Assembly (NCBI RefSeq): GCF_025362475.1
Contig: NZ_JANYGH010000065.1
Coordinates: forward strand, 62,001 to 126,000
Reading direction: 5' to 3'
DNA length: 64,000 nucleotides
Source: Mucilaginibacter sp.
GTDB taxonomy: Bacteria > Bacteroidota > Bacteroidia > Sphingobacteriales > Sphingobacteriaceae
Every line of letters starts with the position of its first letter. Positions within the stretch are counted from its first letter, which is position 1. The translations under genes were made by a program, and so were the position numbers. Shown in pieces: positions 36,094 through 44,601 of this stretch. The notes below the pieces were generated by a model that was not told the DNA's origin, ran no database searches, and saw nothing but the letters and a program-made list of their open reading frames with translations.

Positions 36094-36428
36094 TAAAAGT
36101 GAAGATCTCCGGAATTTGAAGTAATATTTACTTGTTTGGAAATAGCTGCGTTGTTTTGAACGTTTTGTTGAACTGATGATGGCTGATTCTTTGCTACGTA
36201 ATCTTCAAGCTTCAATTTAAACGATTCGTCTTCAGCCAAAATTTCTTCTAGATTTGATTGAAGTTGAGCAGGGTTGTTTTCATCTATTTCCTTTCCTTTG
36301 GAAGTAAAGCAGTCTTTAATCATTCCCCAAATATCTTCCCCAATTTTTCGAGAGGTGCCTTCACCAATTTTACTTAAAAATGGAGTAGCTAATGTAACTG
36401 CTGTTTGGGCCAGCAAGGTGATATCCAT
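36093..36428 (-). CDS. small ABC-3C-associated protein, possible effector or adaptor
   Basis: A 111-residue protein from the ATG at 36428. The frame runs open to 36671, but the upstream part reads through the repeat region and is not protein-like. The N-terminus is hydrophobic and helical (DITLLAQTAVTLATPFLSKIGEG, membrane-active or packing). A Lys/Glu-rich helical middle follows, and then an N/Q-rich tail (QQNVQNNAAISKQVNI, then GDLHF) resembling the start of the next protein. Similar small proteins occur beside conflict-system genes in Bacteroidetes. As first gene of the operon, coupled by TAATG, it is probably an effector or adaptor; no enzyme motif is seen. Confidence 0.55.
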   Translation of the reverse strand: MDITLLAQTAVTLATPFLSKIGEGTSRKIGEDIWGMIKDCFTSKGKEIDENNPAQLQSNLEEILAEDESFKLKLEDYVAKNQPSSVQQNVQNNAAISKQVNITSNSGDLHF

Positions 36429-36947
36429 AGAGTGAATGAGTTTAAGGTTAAATAGTTGTACGGTTTGTTTTACAAAGTAATAAAAGTTGCATAAAAAATC
36501 AAATTCGATTACGCCAATTGGTCTTCCGTTACTGTAAGAGTCACCCTTGTAGATAATGTTATCCTCCACTGCTGGCGCACTCGGCCCCCCAACTGGTGCG
36601 AGTATGCAGCCGTGGCAATAATGCCGGAGTACCTCATGCCTTTTAATACCAACCCGGAACGATTTGCCCATGAAACCATACGGAGCAAGCGGCCTGTAAA
36701 TACACAGGCCGCGGAGATAAAAGCAACCCCTAATTGGCGCGAGTATGCCGGATCAGGCTTTACGATGAGGCCCTCGTGAATTGCGGAGCCTGTTTAATTA
36801 ACACCTTACAGGTTGAGCTGATGCTTCAATAGGCAAGCGTTTGGTCACGAGTACGCCTCCTTTTAGGCCTTCGCTGCATACTCGCGCCAATTAAAAGCTG
36901 CCGGAAACGAAATCTGTTTGCGGTTGCTCGCCCAGATCAAGAGTTAA
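36429..36947. repeat. repeat-rich spacer upstream of the ABC-3C operon
   Basis: No gene is supported in this 519-base gap. It contains a GGTGCGAGTATG copy near 36595 and a hairpin GCGGCCTGT / ACAGGCCGC at 36689-36712. It also has an inverted-repeat element with arms TAATTGGCGCGAGTATG (36731-36747) and its exact complement at 36877-36893. The operon promoter should also lie here, close to 36430-36520. Confidence 0.7.
36731..36893. mobile_element. 163-bp element with perfect 17-bp inverted ends
   Basis: The ends TAATTGGCGCGAGTATG and CATACTCGCGCCAATTA are exact inverted repeats. The core is non-coding. This fits a miniature transposable element or REP-type unit. Related cores (GGCGCGAG followed by AATG or TATG) recur nearby. 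Confidence 0.6.
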
Positions 36948-37433
36948 TTAATTGACAGCATTGTCATAAATATATTTTTGCATATTATAATCATCAGGAT
37001 ATTCCTTACGCGCTTTTTGTTTGGCAGAAATATTTGTGGCACGTTGCATATAATCTTTAGCAATAGATTGCTGGTCATACACATATTTTTGCATCGAATA
37101 ATCGTCGGAATATTGTTTAATTGCAAAACGCTTTAGCTCCATATCAACCACAATTTTCATATAGGCTTTATCTATTTTTTGCTTATCATACACATAATTC
37201 TGCATACTGTAATCATCAGGATATTGATTTTCGGCAAAAAGTTTAAGCTCTGCATCAGTTACGCGGGCCATGTAATTATATCCTTTTTTCTGCTGGTCAT
37301 ATACATACTGCTGCATGCTGGCATCGTTAGGGTATTGACTTTTTGCAATTGACCAAAGTTTTTCGTCTATGTTTTGAGCAAAAGCAGACGAACAAAATAA
37401 AATAGCGATTATTAACGCAAGGATAGGTTTCAT
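36948..37433 (-). CDS. exported repeat protein, hypothetical
   Basis: A 161-residue protein with a signal peptide (about 1-19, ending AFAQ). The mature part consists of about four to five tandem repeats of some 36 residues, each with the pattern Q/EYPDDYSMQxYVYDxQ followed by a short Tyr-Met segment. The repeats are probably helical. No family is recognised; similar pentapeptide-like SMQ-YVYD repeats are not known to me as catalytic. It is separated from the ABC-3C operon by the repeat-rich spacer. Confidence 0.7.
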   Translation of the reverse strand: MKPILALIIAILFCSSAFAQNIDEKLWSIAKSQYPNDASMQQYVYDQQKKGYNYMARVTDAELKLFAENQYPDDYSMQNYVYDKQKIDKAYMKIVVDMELKRFAIKQYSDDYSMQKYVYDQQSIAKDYMQRATNISAKQKARKEYPDDYNMQKYIYDNAVN

Positions 37434-37573
37434 TGTAATTAGTTATAATTGTGAACTGATAAAAATAGGAATAAAAACAATTATTTCAATAAGTTGAATG
37501 CGGTTGCTTGCATGTGCTGTCTTTGCCGACAGATATTTATCACCCCAACAAGCGCGAGGATGCAGCCCCTCCC

Positions 37574-37620
37574 TGGCGCGAGAATGAAGACTTAGGCAAA
37601 ACAAAAAGGCTTTTAGCGCC
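37574..37620. repeat. direct repeat copy 1 (GGCGCGAGAATG family)
   Basis: The copy begins TGGCGCGAGAATGAAGACTT and continues through GGCAAAA and AAAGGCTT. It matches the copy at 38902-38948 on the other side of the DUF1624 gene. A further partial GCGCGAGGATGCAG lies just upstream at 37549. Confidence 0.6.
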
Positions 37621-37673
37621 GCCAGAAATCACAGCTATTGAGATAGTTAACGTTTTATTCTATCTTTAATTCG

Positions 37674-38831
37674 ATGAAAGAACGTATACAGTCGATAGAC
37701 ATGGTTCGCGGACTGATCATGATCATCATGACGCTGGACCACACCCGCGATTTTTTGCACCTGGCAGGGCCGCCGCCACTTGATGTGCAGCGCACCACGG
37801 TGATCCTGTTTTTTACGCGCTGGATAACGCATTTTTGCGCGCCAACCTTTGTTTTTTTGAGCGGCGTATCGGCATGCCTGGCCGAGCAGCGTAGAACAAC
37901 CAGCGAGATGACCTCCTTCTTACTAAAAAGGGGCGCCTGGCTCATATTTTCCGACCTGGCAATTATTAGCCTCATCTTCAGCTTCGATGTGCAGTACCAT
38001 TTCCCGGTACTGGAGGTTTTATGGGCCACGGGCTTTGGTATGATTGTTTTAGCCTTATTGATCCGCGCACCTAAACAGCTTATAGTTGCTGTTGCTATCC
38101 TGGTCATTGCCGGCCATAATTTATTGGATAACGTTGATCTGCCTAAAAACGGCACTACGGGCAATCTAATCACCGTATTATTGAACGGAGTAGGGGCGTT
38201 GATCCCTATCGGTGCTAACCGGTTTATCTTTGCTATTTATGCGGCCATTCCGTGGACCGGGGCTTTATTGCTGGGCTATGTTTTCGGCCAGCTTTACAAA
38301 AAGGGCTATGATGCTGCAAAACGGCGAAAAATATTAATGCTATCAGGCTGCTCGTTAATAGTTCTGTTTATTACCCTGCGGCTCATCAATAATTACGGCG
38401 ACCCTGCACCATGGGCCGTTCAGCGGAACGCGGCGCATACCCTACTGTCCTTCCTGAACGCGCGTAAACAAACGCCCTCTCTGCTGTTTATGTCGATGAC
38501 GCTTGGGCCTATATTATTGTTGCTGTCGTTTATCGAGGGTATCAGCAATCGCATCACCAGGTTTTGCATCGTATACGGCAATGTGCCCTATTTTTATTTC
38601 ATCACGCATTTGGCGCTGCTGCGCGTCATCAATGTAGCCGGGGTTGTACTGACGGGTATTCCCCTGGATTTTCAGAAACCATCCCCCGTATGGGCCGCGC
38701 CGGGTTTCAGTATTCCGCTGTGGGCCGTGTACCTGTGCTGGATAGCCGTTATTGCGCTGATGTATTACCCCTGCCGCTGGTATGGGCGGTATAAGCAAAC
38801 ACACAATTGGTGGTGGTTATCGTATATATAG
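37674..38831 (+). CDS. DUF1624 / HGSNAT-like membrane acyltransferase
   Basis: A 385-residue protein with about 10 membrane helices. The N-terminal RIQSIDMVRGLIMIIMTLDH followed by TRDF is the signature of the heparan-alpha-glucosaminide N-acetyltransferase-like family (DUF1624), with the putative catalytic His in LDHTRDF. The family transfers acyl groups across membranes to sugars; the acceptor is unknown here. It is flanked by about 45-bp direct repeats (37574 and 38902), as if the gene had been brought in or bracketed by repeats. Confidence 0.88.
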   Translation: MKERIQSIDMVRGLIMIIMTLDHTRDFLHLAGPPPLDVQRTTVILFFTRWITHFCAPTFVFLSGVSACLAEQRRTTSEMTSFLLKRGAWLIFSDLAIISLIFSFDVQYHFPVLEVLWATGFGMIVLALLIRAPKQLIVAVAILVIAGHNLLDNVDLPKNGTTGNLITVLLNGVGALIPIGANRFIFAIYAAIPWTGALLLGYVFGQLYKKGYDAAKRRKILMLSGCSLIVLFITLRLINNYGDPAPWAVQRNAAHTLLSFLNARKQTPSLLFMSMTLGPILLLLSFIEGISNRITRFCIVYGNVPYFYFITHLALLRVINVAGVVLTGIPLDFQKPSPVWAAPGFSIPLWAVYLCWIAVIALMYYPCRWYGRYKQTHNWWWLSYI

Positions 38832-38901
38832 GCGCTTAGGTGGTTCCCCTTGTAGCGGGCGTTTATTTGCTATTTTTTTTAATCGTAACGTTGCCCCCCT
38901 T

Positions 38902-38948
38902 TGGCGCGAGAATGACGACTTGGGCAAAAGCGTAAAGGCTTCTCGTGA
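38902..38948. repeat. direct repeat copy 2 (GGCGCGAGAATG family)
   Basis: The copy begins TGGCGCGAGAATGACGACTT and continues through GGGCAAAAG and AAAGGCTTCTCG. It is the partner of the copy at 37574. Confidence 0.6.
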
Positions 38949-39023
38949 CATTACCCATTATGCCAGCCTGCCAGATCTGCGACTCGACGTCGCGTTTTTT
39001 AAACCATTCCCTCTCAAGAACCA

Positions 39024-41525
39024 CTACTCCTCAGTGCTAACAATAAATTGAGTATTTGAATTACAAATTTTACTAATGGAAAGGCTGCCATCATTTTTAG
39101 CTTCCACGCGTTGATTGGAATTGTTTATCCTTACATGGTAGCCCTGTCCTGGTATAAATCCCGTAATAGTAAATATGTATTTGCCTTTTGATGTCACGGT
39201 CCAGGCGGTTTTCTTCATTTCCCAGGAATTAATTTTCATATCAATACGAGCAGACTTGCCCGCTACCTGCAAAAGCAAGCTGTCGCTGTTGTGATGAAAA
39301 TACGTTAGTTTGCCTCCAGTCATCGATGCGCCAAAGCTTTCATTGCTGCGAACTGAAAATGCTTTGCCGCGCATTTCATAATCATTAACGCTGAGTTTAA
39401 TTTGATACGCAGTATCGCGGACAGTATAAGAAAACTGTGTTCCATCCAGCATTTTAATCATATGGGGCTCCAGGCCCATCCTGTTCCACATGGGCCTGAT
39501 GCCGTAAATATCCCGGTACAGTGCCGTGATAGAGGTGCAAATGCCTGCTAAAATATCATCTCCCTGGCCCAACTGGGTTACCCTGCTATATCGCTGAGAC
39601 GAAAGACCGTCCTTTTTGTACTGTTCCAGAATGTTGGTGATATATTTAAGAGCGATGGTTTTGTTGTATTTGGCATAGGCCCTGATGCCGAGATAACCCC
39701 ACGTAGGGAATATATCCCCGTTTTCATATTTAGGGAACGGCCAGTTTCCCTGCTGTACTTCAGCCCTTTTAAATGAATCGAAACACAAGGGCCAGTGAAA
39801 CAAATTTTCGGCCTGGGTCCGTTGCTCTATTTGATCAAGGATAAGAGATATTCGCTCCGGATCATCGCATAAACCAAACGCAATTGCTGCGAAATTTACC
39901 GGGGTAACCAGGTTATCGCCGTGTACAGAACCATCTTTATCCCGCCAGTACACATATTGCTTTTTGGCAGGCAACCAAAAGCCGCCTTCTTCAACCGGCT
40001 TATTAAAGGCCGTTTTGAGGCGTTGCGCTACAGCCGAGTAGTAACCGGATTTTTGTTGATTACCCATTACTTTTTCGCAATTGGCCCATAAATTTAATGC
40101 CTCATACAGCTGTGCATTTACAAAGGCGTTTTCATAACCTGCATAAACAATATCCAGCCAGTCGCTGGCCTTTTGTTCGGCTATGTTATTGTTTACCATT
40201 TCAAAGATGCCGTTTTTATCCGAGTCACGTTTAATTAGCCAGTCCAGCGCTTTTTCACAACTTGCCTGGTGGGTTTTGAGCCAGGTTACGTTGCCGTTAA
40301 TATCAAATTGTTCACTTGTGTTGATCACATAACCAGTTTGTGAGTCAACCGTATAACCCCACATCGCTTCATAATAGCCCGTTTGGGCATTGTATGTGCC
40401 GGGTATTTCATCGCCCGGCTCATTGTGCCAGCGGGATAATACCCGTCCATCGGCAAGTATGGCCTGGTCACGTTCCTGATCAAGCGTTGCCGATATATTG
40501 GCGGTGTAATTTTTATCGTCAACCGCCATGCCTATCTGCGCAAAAAAAGGCTCATGTAAGCATTTCCAGTTACTGAGCCAACCGTTTCCTCCCACAATAT
40601 TATTATCTACAACACCATACCGCGCGGTGGTGTTCAGCAGCTCCCGTACCGCTGCAGCATCAACACCCGGAAGCTTGCCACGAGAGTATTTTTTAAAATA
40701 GTCAACATATTGCAGTTCATAATGTACGGCTACTTTTCCTTTTTCTATTTTAAAAGGAGCAAATACATTGTACCGCTGCGCCACAAACCTGCTTAAGTTG
40801 TACCGCTGTTGTAAGGGTTCACCCGTTACTAATTGCGTAAGAGAAAATTCATCTTTCGCCCCGTGCGAGTACTTGGAAGCGATTACGTTTCCTTTCCCGG
40901 GTATGGCGTTTATACACAATGCATCCCCCGATTTCGCGTTCCAGAAAGTTACCCCGCCTGTATGAACGCCGTAGGTATCATCTTTTTTGCGAAGGTATTT
41001 ACACCAAACCATCCCTCCGTTATCTATGATGCCCCCCTTCCAAACAGAAAGATTGGCAAAGTTCCATTTGGGGAAAGCCATATCTTCTAAACCCGCGGCC
41101 TTATCGTACTCCCGGGTAATGTCCCAACGGATTTTATCACCGTGTAATTCAAAATCCCACTCTTCTTTTACAGCAATATTGTCATCGCCATAGCTTATCC
41201 CCGTTAAACTAATTTTATTCCCTATCTCAGTTACTTTTACATCGCTCAAGTGATTATCCGAAGAAAAAGAGCTGTTTTTCGTTTCGATGCCGGTATATAT
41301 CCCCATGGGAGATAATGTGTTAATGCCTTTTATATTTAGTTGTTTAATTACACAACCCGATGAGTAATCAATCAGGATAGACAGATTTTTATCCGGAACG
41401 GTGATCGTAATCGTTTTAGCCTTAAAATCGTGCTTTATGGCATCGTTTCTATTGGGATAAGAAAAGCCTGCCCCGTGAAAAAATAGCAGAAGAACCAAAA
41501 GGGATATTAAAACTCGCCGGATCAT
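39024..41525 (-). CDS. exported six-hairpin-type glycoside hydrolase
   Basis: An 833-residue protein from the ATG at 41525, chosen because it starts a clean signal peptide (MIRRVLISLLVLLLFFHGAG). The N-terminal third is a beta-sandwich (ITVPDKNLSILIDYSSG onward). The middle and C-terminal part has alternating helices with aromatic/acidic motifs (GNGWLSNWKC, WGYTVDSQTGY, KASDWLDIVYAGYENA, HWPLCFDSFKRAEVQQGNWPFP, GLEPHM) typical of (alpha/alpha)6 glycosidases. A small beta domain closes the protein. The exact GH family is not clear to me; candidates are rhamnosidase-like or GH63/GH65-like groups. The substrate is unknown. It is periplasmic or exported. Confidence 0.7.
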   Translation of the reverse strand: MIRRVLISLLVLLLFFHGAGFSYPNRNDAIKHDFKAKTITITVPDKNLSILIDYSSGCVIKQLNIKGINTLSPMGIYTGIETKNSSFSSDNHLSDVKVTEIGNKISLTGISYGDDNIAVKEEWDFELHGDKIRWDITREYDKAAGLEDMAFPKWNFANLSVWKGGIIDNGGMVWCKYLRKKDDTYGVHTGGVTFWNAKSGDALCINAIPGKGNVIASKYSHGAKDEFSLTQLVTGEPLQQRYNLSRFVAQRYNVFAPFKIEKGKVAVHYELQYVDYFKKYSRGKLPGVDAAAVRELLNTTARYGVVDNNIVGGNGWLSNWKCLHEPFFAQIGMAVDDKNYTANISATLDQERDQAILADGRVLSRWHNEPGDEIPGTYNAQTGYYEAMWGYTVDSQTGYVINTSEQFDINGNVTWLKTHQASCEKALDWLIKRDSDKNGIFEMVNNNIAEQKASDWLDIVYAGYENAFVNAQLYEALNLWANCEKVMGNQQKSGYYSAVAQRLKTAFNKPVEEGGFWLPAKKQYVYWRDKDGSVHGDNLVTPVNFAAIAFGLCDDPERISLILDQIEQRTQAENLFHWPLCFDSFKRAEVQQGNWPFPKYENGDIFPTWGYLGIRAYAKYNKTIALKYITNILEQYKKDGLSSQRYSRVTQLGQGDDILAGICTSITALYRDIYGIRPMWNRMGLEPHMIKMLDGTQFSYTVRDTAYQIKLSVNDYEMRGKAFSVRSNESFGASMTGGKLTYFHHNSDSLLLQVAGKSARIDMKINSWEMKKTAWTVTSKGKYIFTITGFIPGQGYHVRINNSNQRVEAKNDGSLSISKICNSNTQFIVSTEE

Positions 41526-41694
41526 GAAATTGCGCTTTTTATAAAAGATGTAATGAGAAAACAAAACTGAAATTTTGTTAAGTATTTGCCGCAAGATAAA
41601 GCAGAACAGGCTGATTTGTGCAATTCCATTCCGGAGAAATGCAATAAATAATAAACTTGTTCAGAACCCCGGCTATTAAATTTCCGAAAATTCA

Positions 41695-41730
41695 AAAGCC
41701 CCTTATACCTTGAACGGTATAGGGGGCTTT
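41695..41730. terminator. bidirectional terminator
   Basis: Stem AAAGCCCCTTATACC / GGTATAGGGGGCTTT with a six-base loop. It lies between the glycosidase and alpha/beta hydrolase genes, ending the latter. Confidence 0.8.
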
Positions 41731-41751
41731 CGAATAAATATATCCTACAGT

Positions 41752-42543
41752 TTATTTTACTGCACCTGCTTTAGTGGCTGCTTCAATGATAACTTTAGCA
41801 ACGGCATCTGGCTGCGAAATAAATACCACGTGACTGCCTTTTATTTCTGTTACTTTGGCGCCGGCACGTTTGTACATCTTGCGTTCTGTATCTGGGTTGA
41901 TGGCTTTATCTTCAGTAGCTACTACGGCAAAGCTCGGTTTTGTTTTCCAGGCTGCTTCAGTAACCGGCGCTACAAAAGCCTGTACAAAGATAGGGCCTTG
42001 TGAAGCATACATAAAGTCGGCTTCCTCCTTGCTTAAATCGGCAGCAAAACCAGCGTGAAATTGATCTTTTGCAAAGTAAATTACGCCTTTATCATCAGGA
42101 GGCAATATGCCGTTTACCGATGTTGGTAATAACTGAGCCCATTGTAGGGTTGTTTCACCTTTATCAGGCGCAAAGGCAGCTATATAAACCAGGCCAACTA
42201 CTTTGGGGTTTATGCCGGCCTCTGTAATTACAGTGCCTCCCCAGGAGTGACCTACCAATATTACCGGTCCGTCTTGTTTGTCAATTGCCCGGTTGGTGGC
42301 GTCAACATCATCTTTAAGCGATGTTAAGGGGTTTTGAACAACGGTAACATTGTACCCTTTTTTTGTAAGTATATTATATAATCCTTTAAAGCCAGAGCCA
42401 TCGGCAAAGGCGCCATGTACCAGCACAACGTTTTTTACGGTTTGTGCTGCTGCTGTTGTAGCTGAGCCAATAATGGTTGATAAAATAATAGCTGAGGCAA
42501 ATAGTCCGCTTTTTAATTTGTTTTTCAGTGATTGAGTTTTCAT
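41752..42543 (-). CDS. exported alpha/beta-fold hydrolase
   Basis: A 263-residue protein with a signal peptide (about 1-34, ending TAAAQ). LVHGAFADGSGFKGL is the oxyanion region and GHSWGG (Ser100) the nucleophile elbow. The C-terminal KGSHVVFISQPDAVA gives the catalytic His, and the acid is probably the Asp in VATEDKAI. It resembles EstC/salicylate-esterase-like small hydrolases. The AraC gene just upstream on the same strand probably controls it. Confidence 0.9.
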   Translation of the reverse strand: MKTQSLKNKLKSGLFASAIILSTIIGSATTAAAQTVKNVVLVHGAFADGSGFKGLYNILTKKGYNVTVVQNPLTSLKDDVDATNRAIDKQDGPVILVGHSWGGTVITEAGINPKVVGLVYIAAFAPDKGETTLQWAQLLPTSVNGILPPDDKGVIYFAKDQFHAGFAADLSKEEADFMYASQGPIFVQAFVAPVTEAAWKTKPSFAVVATEDKAINPDTERKMYKRAGAKVTEIKGSHVVFISQPDAVAKVIIEAATKAGAVK

Positions 42544-42639
42544 GTTTTTGTCTGTTGATTTTTAATGTTCGAATCAACGATACAAAGGTGCGCTAACTCC
42601 TGCAGCGGCGGAATGGGCATACTTCCCGATGACTTGTAA

Positions 42640-43500
42640 TTATTTCCCTATGGATGCCATTTTTTTATTGCTCCTGAACTCCGATGGCGAAAAAGAAGTA
42701 TGTTTTTTAAAATAGTTGCTAAAATAGGCCGCGTCGTCAAACCCCAGTTCATACGTAATTTGCTTGGCCGATTTATCGGTGTAAAACAGCAATCTTTTAG
42801 CTTCTATCAGGATTCTCTCCTGGATTATCTGGATGGGGGTTTTGTGATTATATAGTGCAAAAAGGTTTGATAAGGTTTTTGGTGATCTGTTTAACTGTTC
42901 GGCATAATAGCTTACACTATGCTGTGTGCGAAAGTTCATTTCAACCAGCAAATTAAATTTCCGCAAAATATGGAAGCGGTCATCATTCAGTTTTACATCC
43001 GGGAAACTGCCTGCCCTGGCAAGCCTGGTGACCATGATGATGAGTCGTTTTAACAGCATCAGCAACATATCGTTTTGAATACCATCATTCGTATTCAACT
43101 CTTCAACAAAAACATCCAGCAATAACTGCAGTTTGCGTTGGGTATCCTCATCCAAATCAATGAACACATTATCATTCATGCCAAATAAAAAGCCTACGCA
43201 GCTCACCTCCGAGTCATGATCAACAATACAATAAAATTCGCGATTAAACTGCCAGGCCACAATATCGGCAGGGCGTTCAAAATAAAATGACTGATTGAAC
43301 ATCAGCGGCAATATAGTTTGCGGCTTAAAATCATACGCCGAACCATCAATGCTTACGCTTTGCTTTTCGCCGCGGTTCCAGGCTATAGTGAAATATTTAT
43401 TGTCTTGATCGCGTGTGTAAAACAGGCGGTCAAAATCTATTTCGTTATTGAGCAGCAACAGATCGCCGCCCGTGCTCTGGTTAGATACTGATAATTTCAT
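42640..43500 (-). CDS. AraC family transcriptional regulator
   Basis: A 286-residue regulator. The N-terminal cupin-like sensor half reads LLLNNEIDFDRLFYTRDQDN onward. The C-terminal AraC domain has helix-turn-helix 1 in HSVSYYAEQLNRSPKTLSNLF and helix-turn-helix 2 in SAKQITYELGFDDAAYFSNY, ending FKKHTSFSPSEFR. It lies 96 bases upstream of the alpha/beta hydrolase gene on the same strand and 158 bases from the SDR gene; the hydrolase is the most likely target. Confidence 0.93.
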   Translation of the reverse strand: MKLSVSNQSTGGDLLLLNNEIDFDRLFYTRDQDNKYFTIAWNRGEKQSVSIDGSAYDFKPQTILPLMFNQSFYFERPADIVAWQFNREFYCIVDHDSEVSCVGFLFGMNDNVFIDLDEDTQRKLQLLLDVFVEELNTNDGIQNDMLLMLLKRLIIMVTRLARAGSFPDVKLNDDRFHILRKFNLLVEMNFRTQHSVSYYAEQLNRSPKTLSNLFALYNHKTPIQIIQERILIEAKRLLFYTDKSAKQITYELGFDDAAYFSNYFKKHTSFSPSEFRSNKKMASIGK

Positions 43501-43658
43501 TTGGGGAATAAAGATATTATAAAATCACAGCTTCTGTAAGTACCGCCCAAGGCATGAATTATCGTGCAGAAAATTCCCCCGACAACAGCGCATTTTCGCG
43601 CCTTATAAATTTAGTGTAAAGCAGCATTTGAGTATACTGCTTTACACTAAATTGGTGA

Positions 43659-44525
43659 TTATCCATTTTTACGGATACCCATGCTTATTTCTACTATTTC
43701 CTGAATCAGGTTATTTACTTTTTCAAAATTTGCGGTTTGCGGGCCGCCGCCAACAACGGTAAACAATGGCCTTTGTCCCTGGGGCAATTCAACTAATGCC
43801 AACATAGCATCGGCCACTTCCTGTGGGTCACGGCTTTCCGGTGTTGGATCAAAGTATTGAATTACTCCTTTTTTATAGTTGAGGATATCTTCTCCATATG
43901 ATGCCTCAACAGCAATATTATTAGGCTGTAATGATTTGGTTGTAATGTCAGTTGTTTGATAAGCTCCCGGCTGAATAGTAGCCACATCAATACCTGAGGA
44001 TTTCAGTTCATAATGATAACCTACAGAAAGTGCATCCAACGCTGCCTTAGTGCCGTTATAAGTAGTTAAAATAGGAATATAATGCCTTGACTGAACGCTG
44101 GTGATGTTGATTATTAAACCATCCTTCTGTTTGTGCATAAACGGCAATACCGCTTTCATCATCCGTTCGGGACCAATGGTGTTAACCTGGAACAACTGTT
44201 CGGTTTGTTCAATTGACAGCGCTTCTCCAAGCCCTAAGTAGGAAAGGCCCGCGTTATTGATTAATACGTCAATAACTCCGCCCGATTTTTCACTGATCTC
44301 GGCAATGGCTCTTTTAACAGAGTCATTATTGGTTACATCAAGCTCAATAACCTCAACTGTTGCGCCATTTTCTTTAGCCCATTGTTTTAATTCGCCGGCT
44401 GGCACCGAGTTTGAACCCGCTATATTACGCATGGTAGCATATACTGTGTGCCCTTTGGCGGCCAGTGTTTTTACTGCCTGAAGTCCGAAACCGCTACTGC
44501 TTCCTGTTAGGATGATCTTTTTCAT
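43659..44525 (-). CDS. SDR family oxidoreductase
   Basis: A 288-residue short-chain dehydrogenase. The cofactor loop is T7-G8-xxx-G12-x-G14 (TGSSSGFG). LDVTNND resembles the adenine-binding Asp region, and NNAG lies at 90-93. The catalytic set is Ser143, Tyr156 and Lys160 (YNGTK). It probably uses NADP(H); the substrate is unknown. It lies downstream of a TetR gene with its own promoter region containing a palindrome (44561-44584) that matches one before tetR. This is a typical repressor-controlled reductase. Confidence 0.93.
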   Translation of the reverse strand: MKKIILTGSSSGFGLQAVKTLAAKGHTVYATMRNIAGSNSVPAGELKQWAKENGATVEVIELDVTNNDSVKRAIAEISEKSGGVIDVLINNAGLSYLGLGEALSIEQTEQLFQVNTIGPERMMKAVLPFMHKQKDGLIINITSVQSRHYIPILTTYNGTKAALDALSVGYHYELKSSGIDVATIQPGAYQTTDITTKSLQPNNIAVEASYGEDILNYKKGVIQYFDPTPESRDPQEVADAMLALVELPQGQRPLFTVVGGGPQTANFEKVNNLIQEIVEISMGIRKNG

Positions 44526-44560
44526 ATTGTTGTTTTTTTATGTTTAGTGATTGATATTAT

Positions 44561-44584
44561 TACTTACTTACATATAAGCAAGTA
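44561..44584. promoter_or_regulatory. probable TetR operator in front of the SDR gene
   Basis: A near-perfect palindrome with core CTTACTTACATATAAGCAAG (44564-44583). The matching site before tetR differs at only two of 20 positions. Confidence 0.65.
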
Positions 44585-44601
44585 TTGCAATTAAATTTTT
44601 T

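Noticed and set aside
36429-36671. N-terminal extension of the 111-aa ABC-3C-associated protein
   Set aside because: The extension translates the repeat-containing spacer and is not protein-like; the ATG at 36428 is better.
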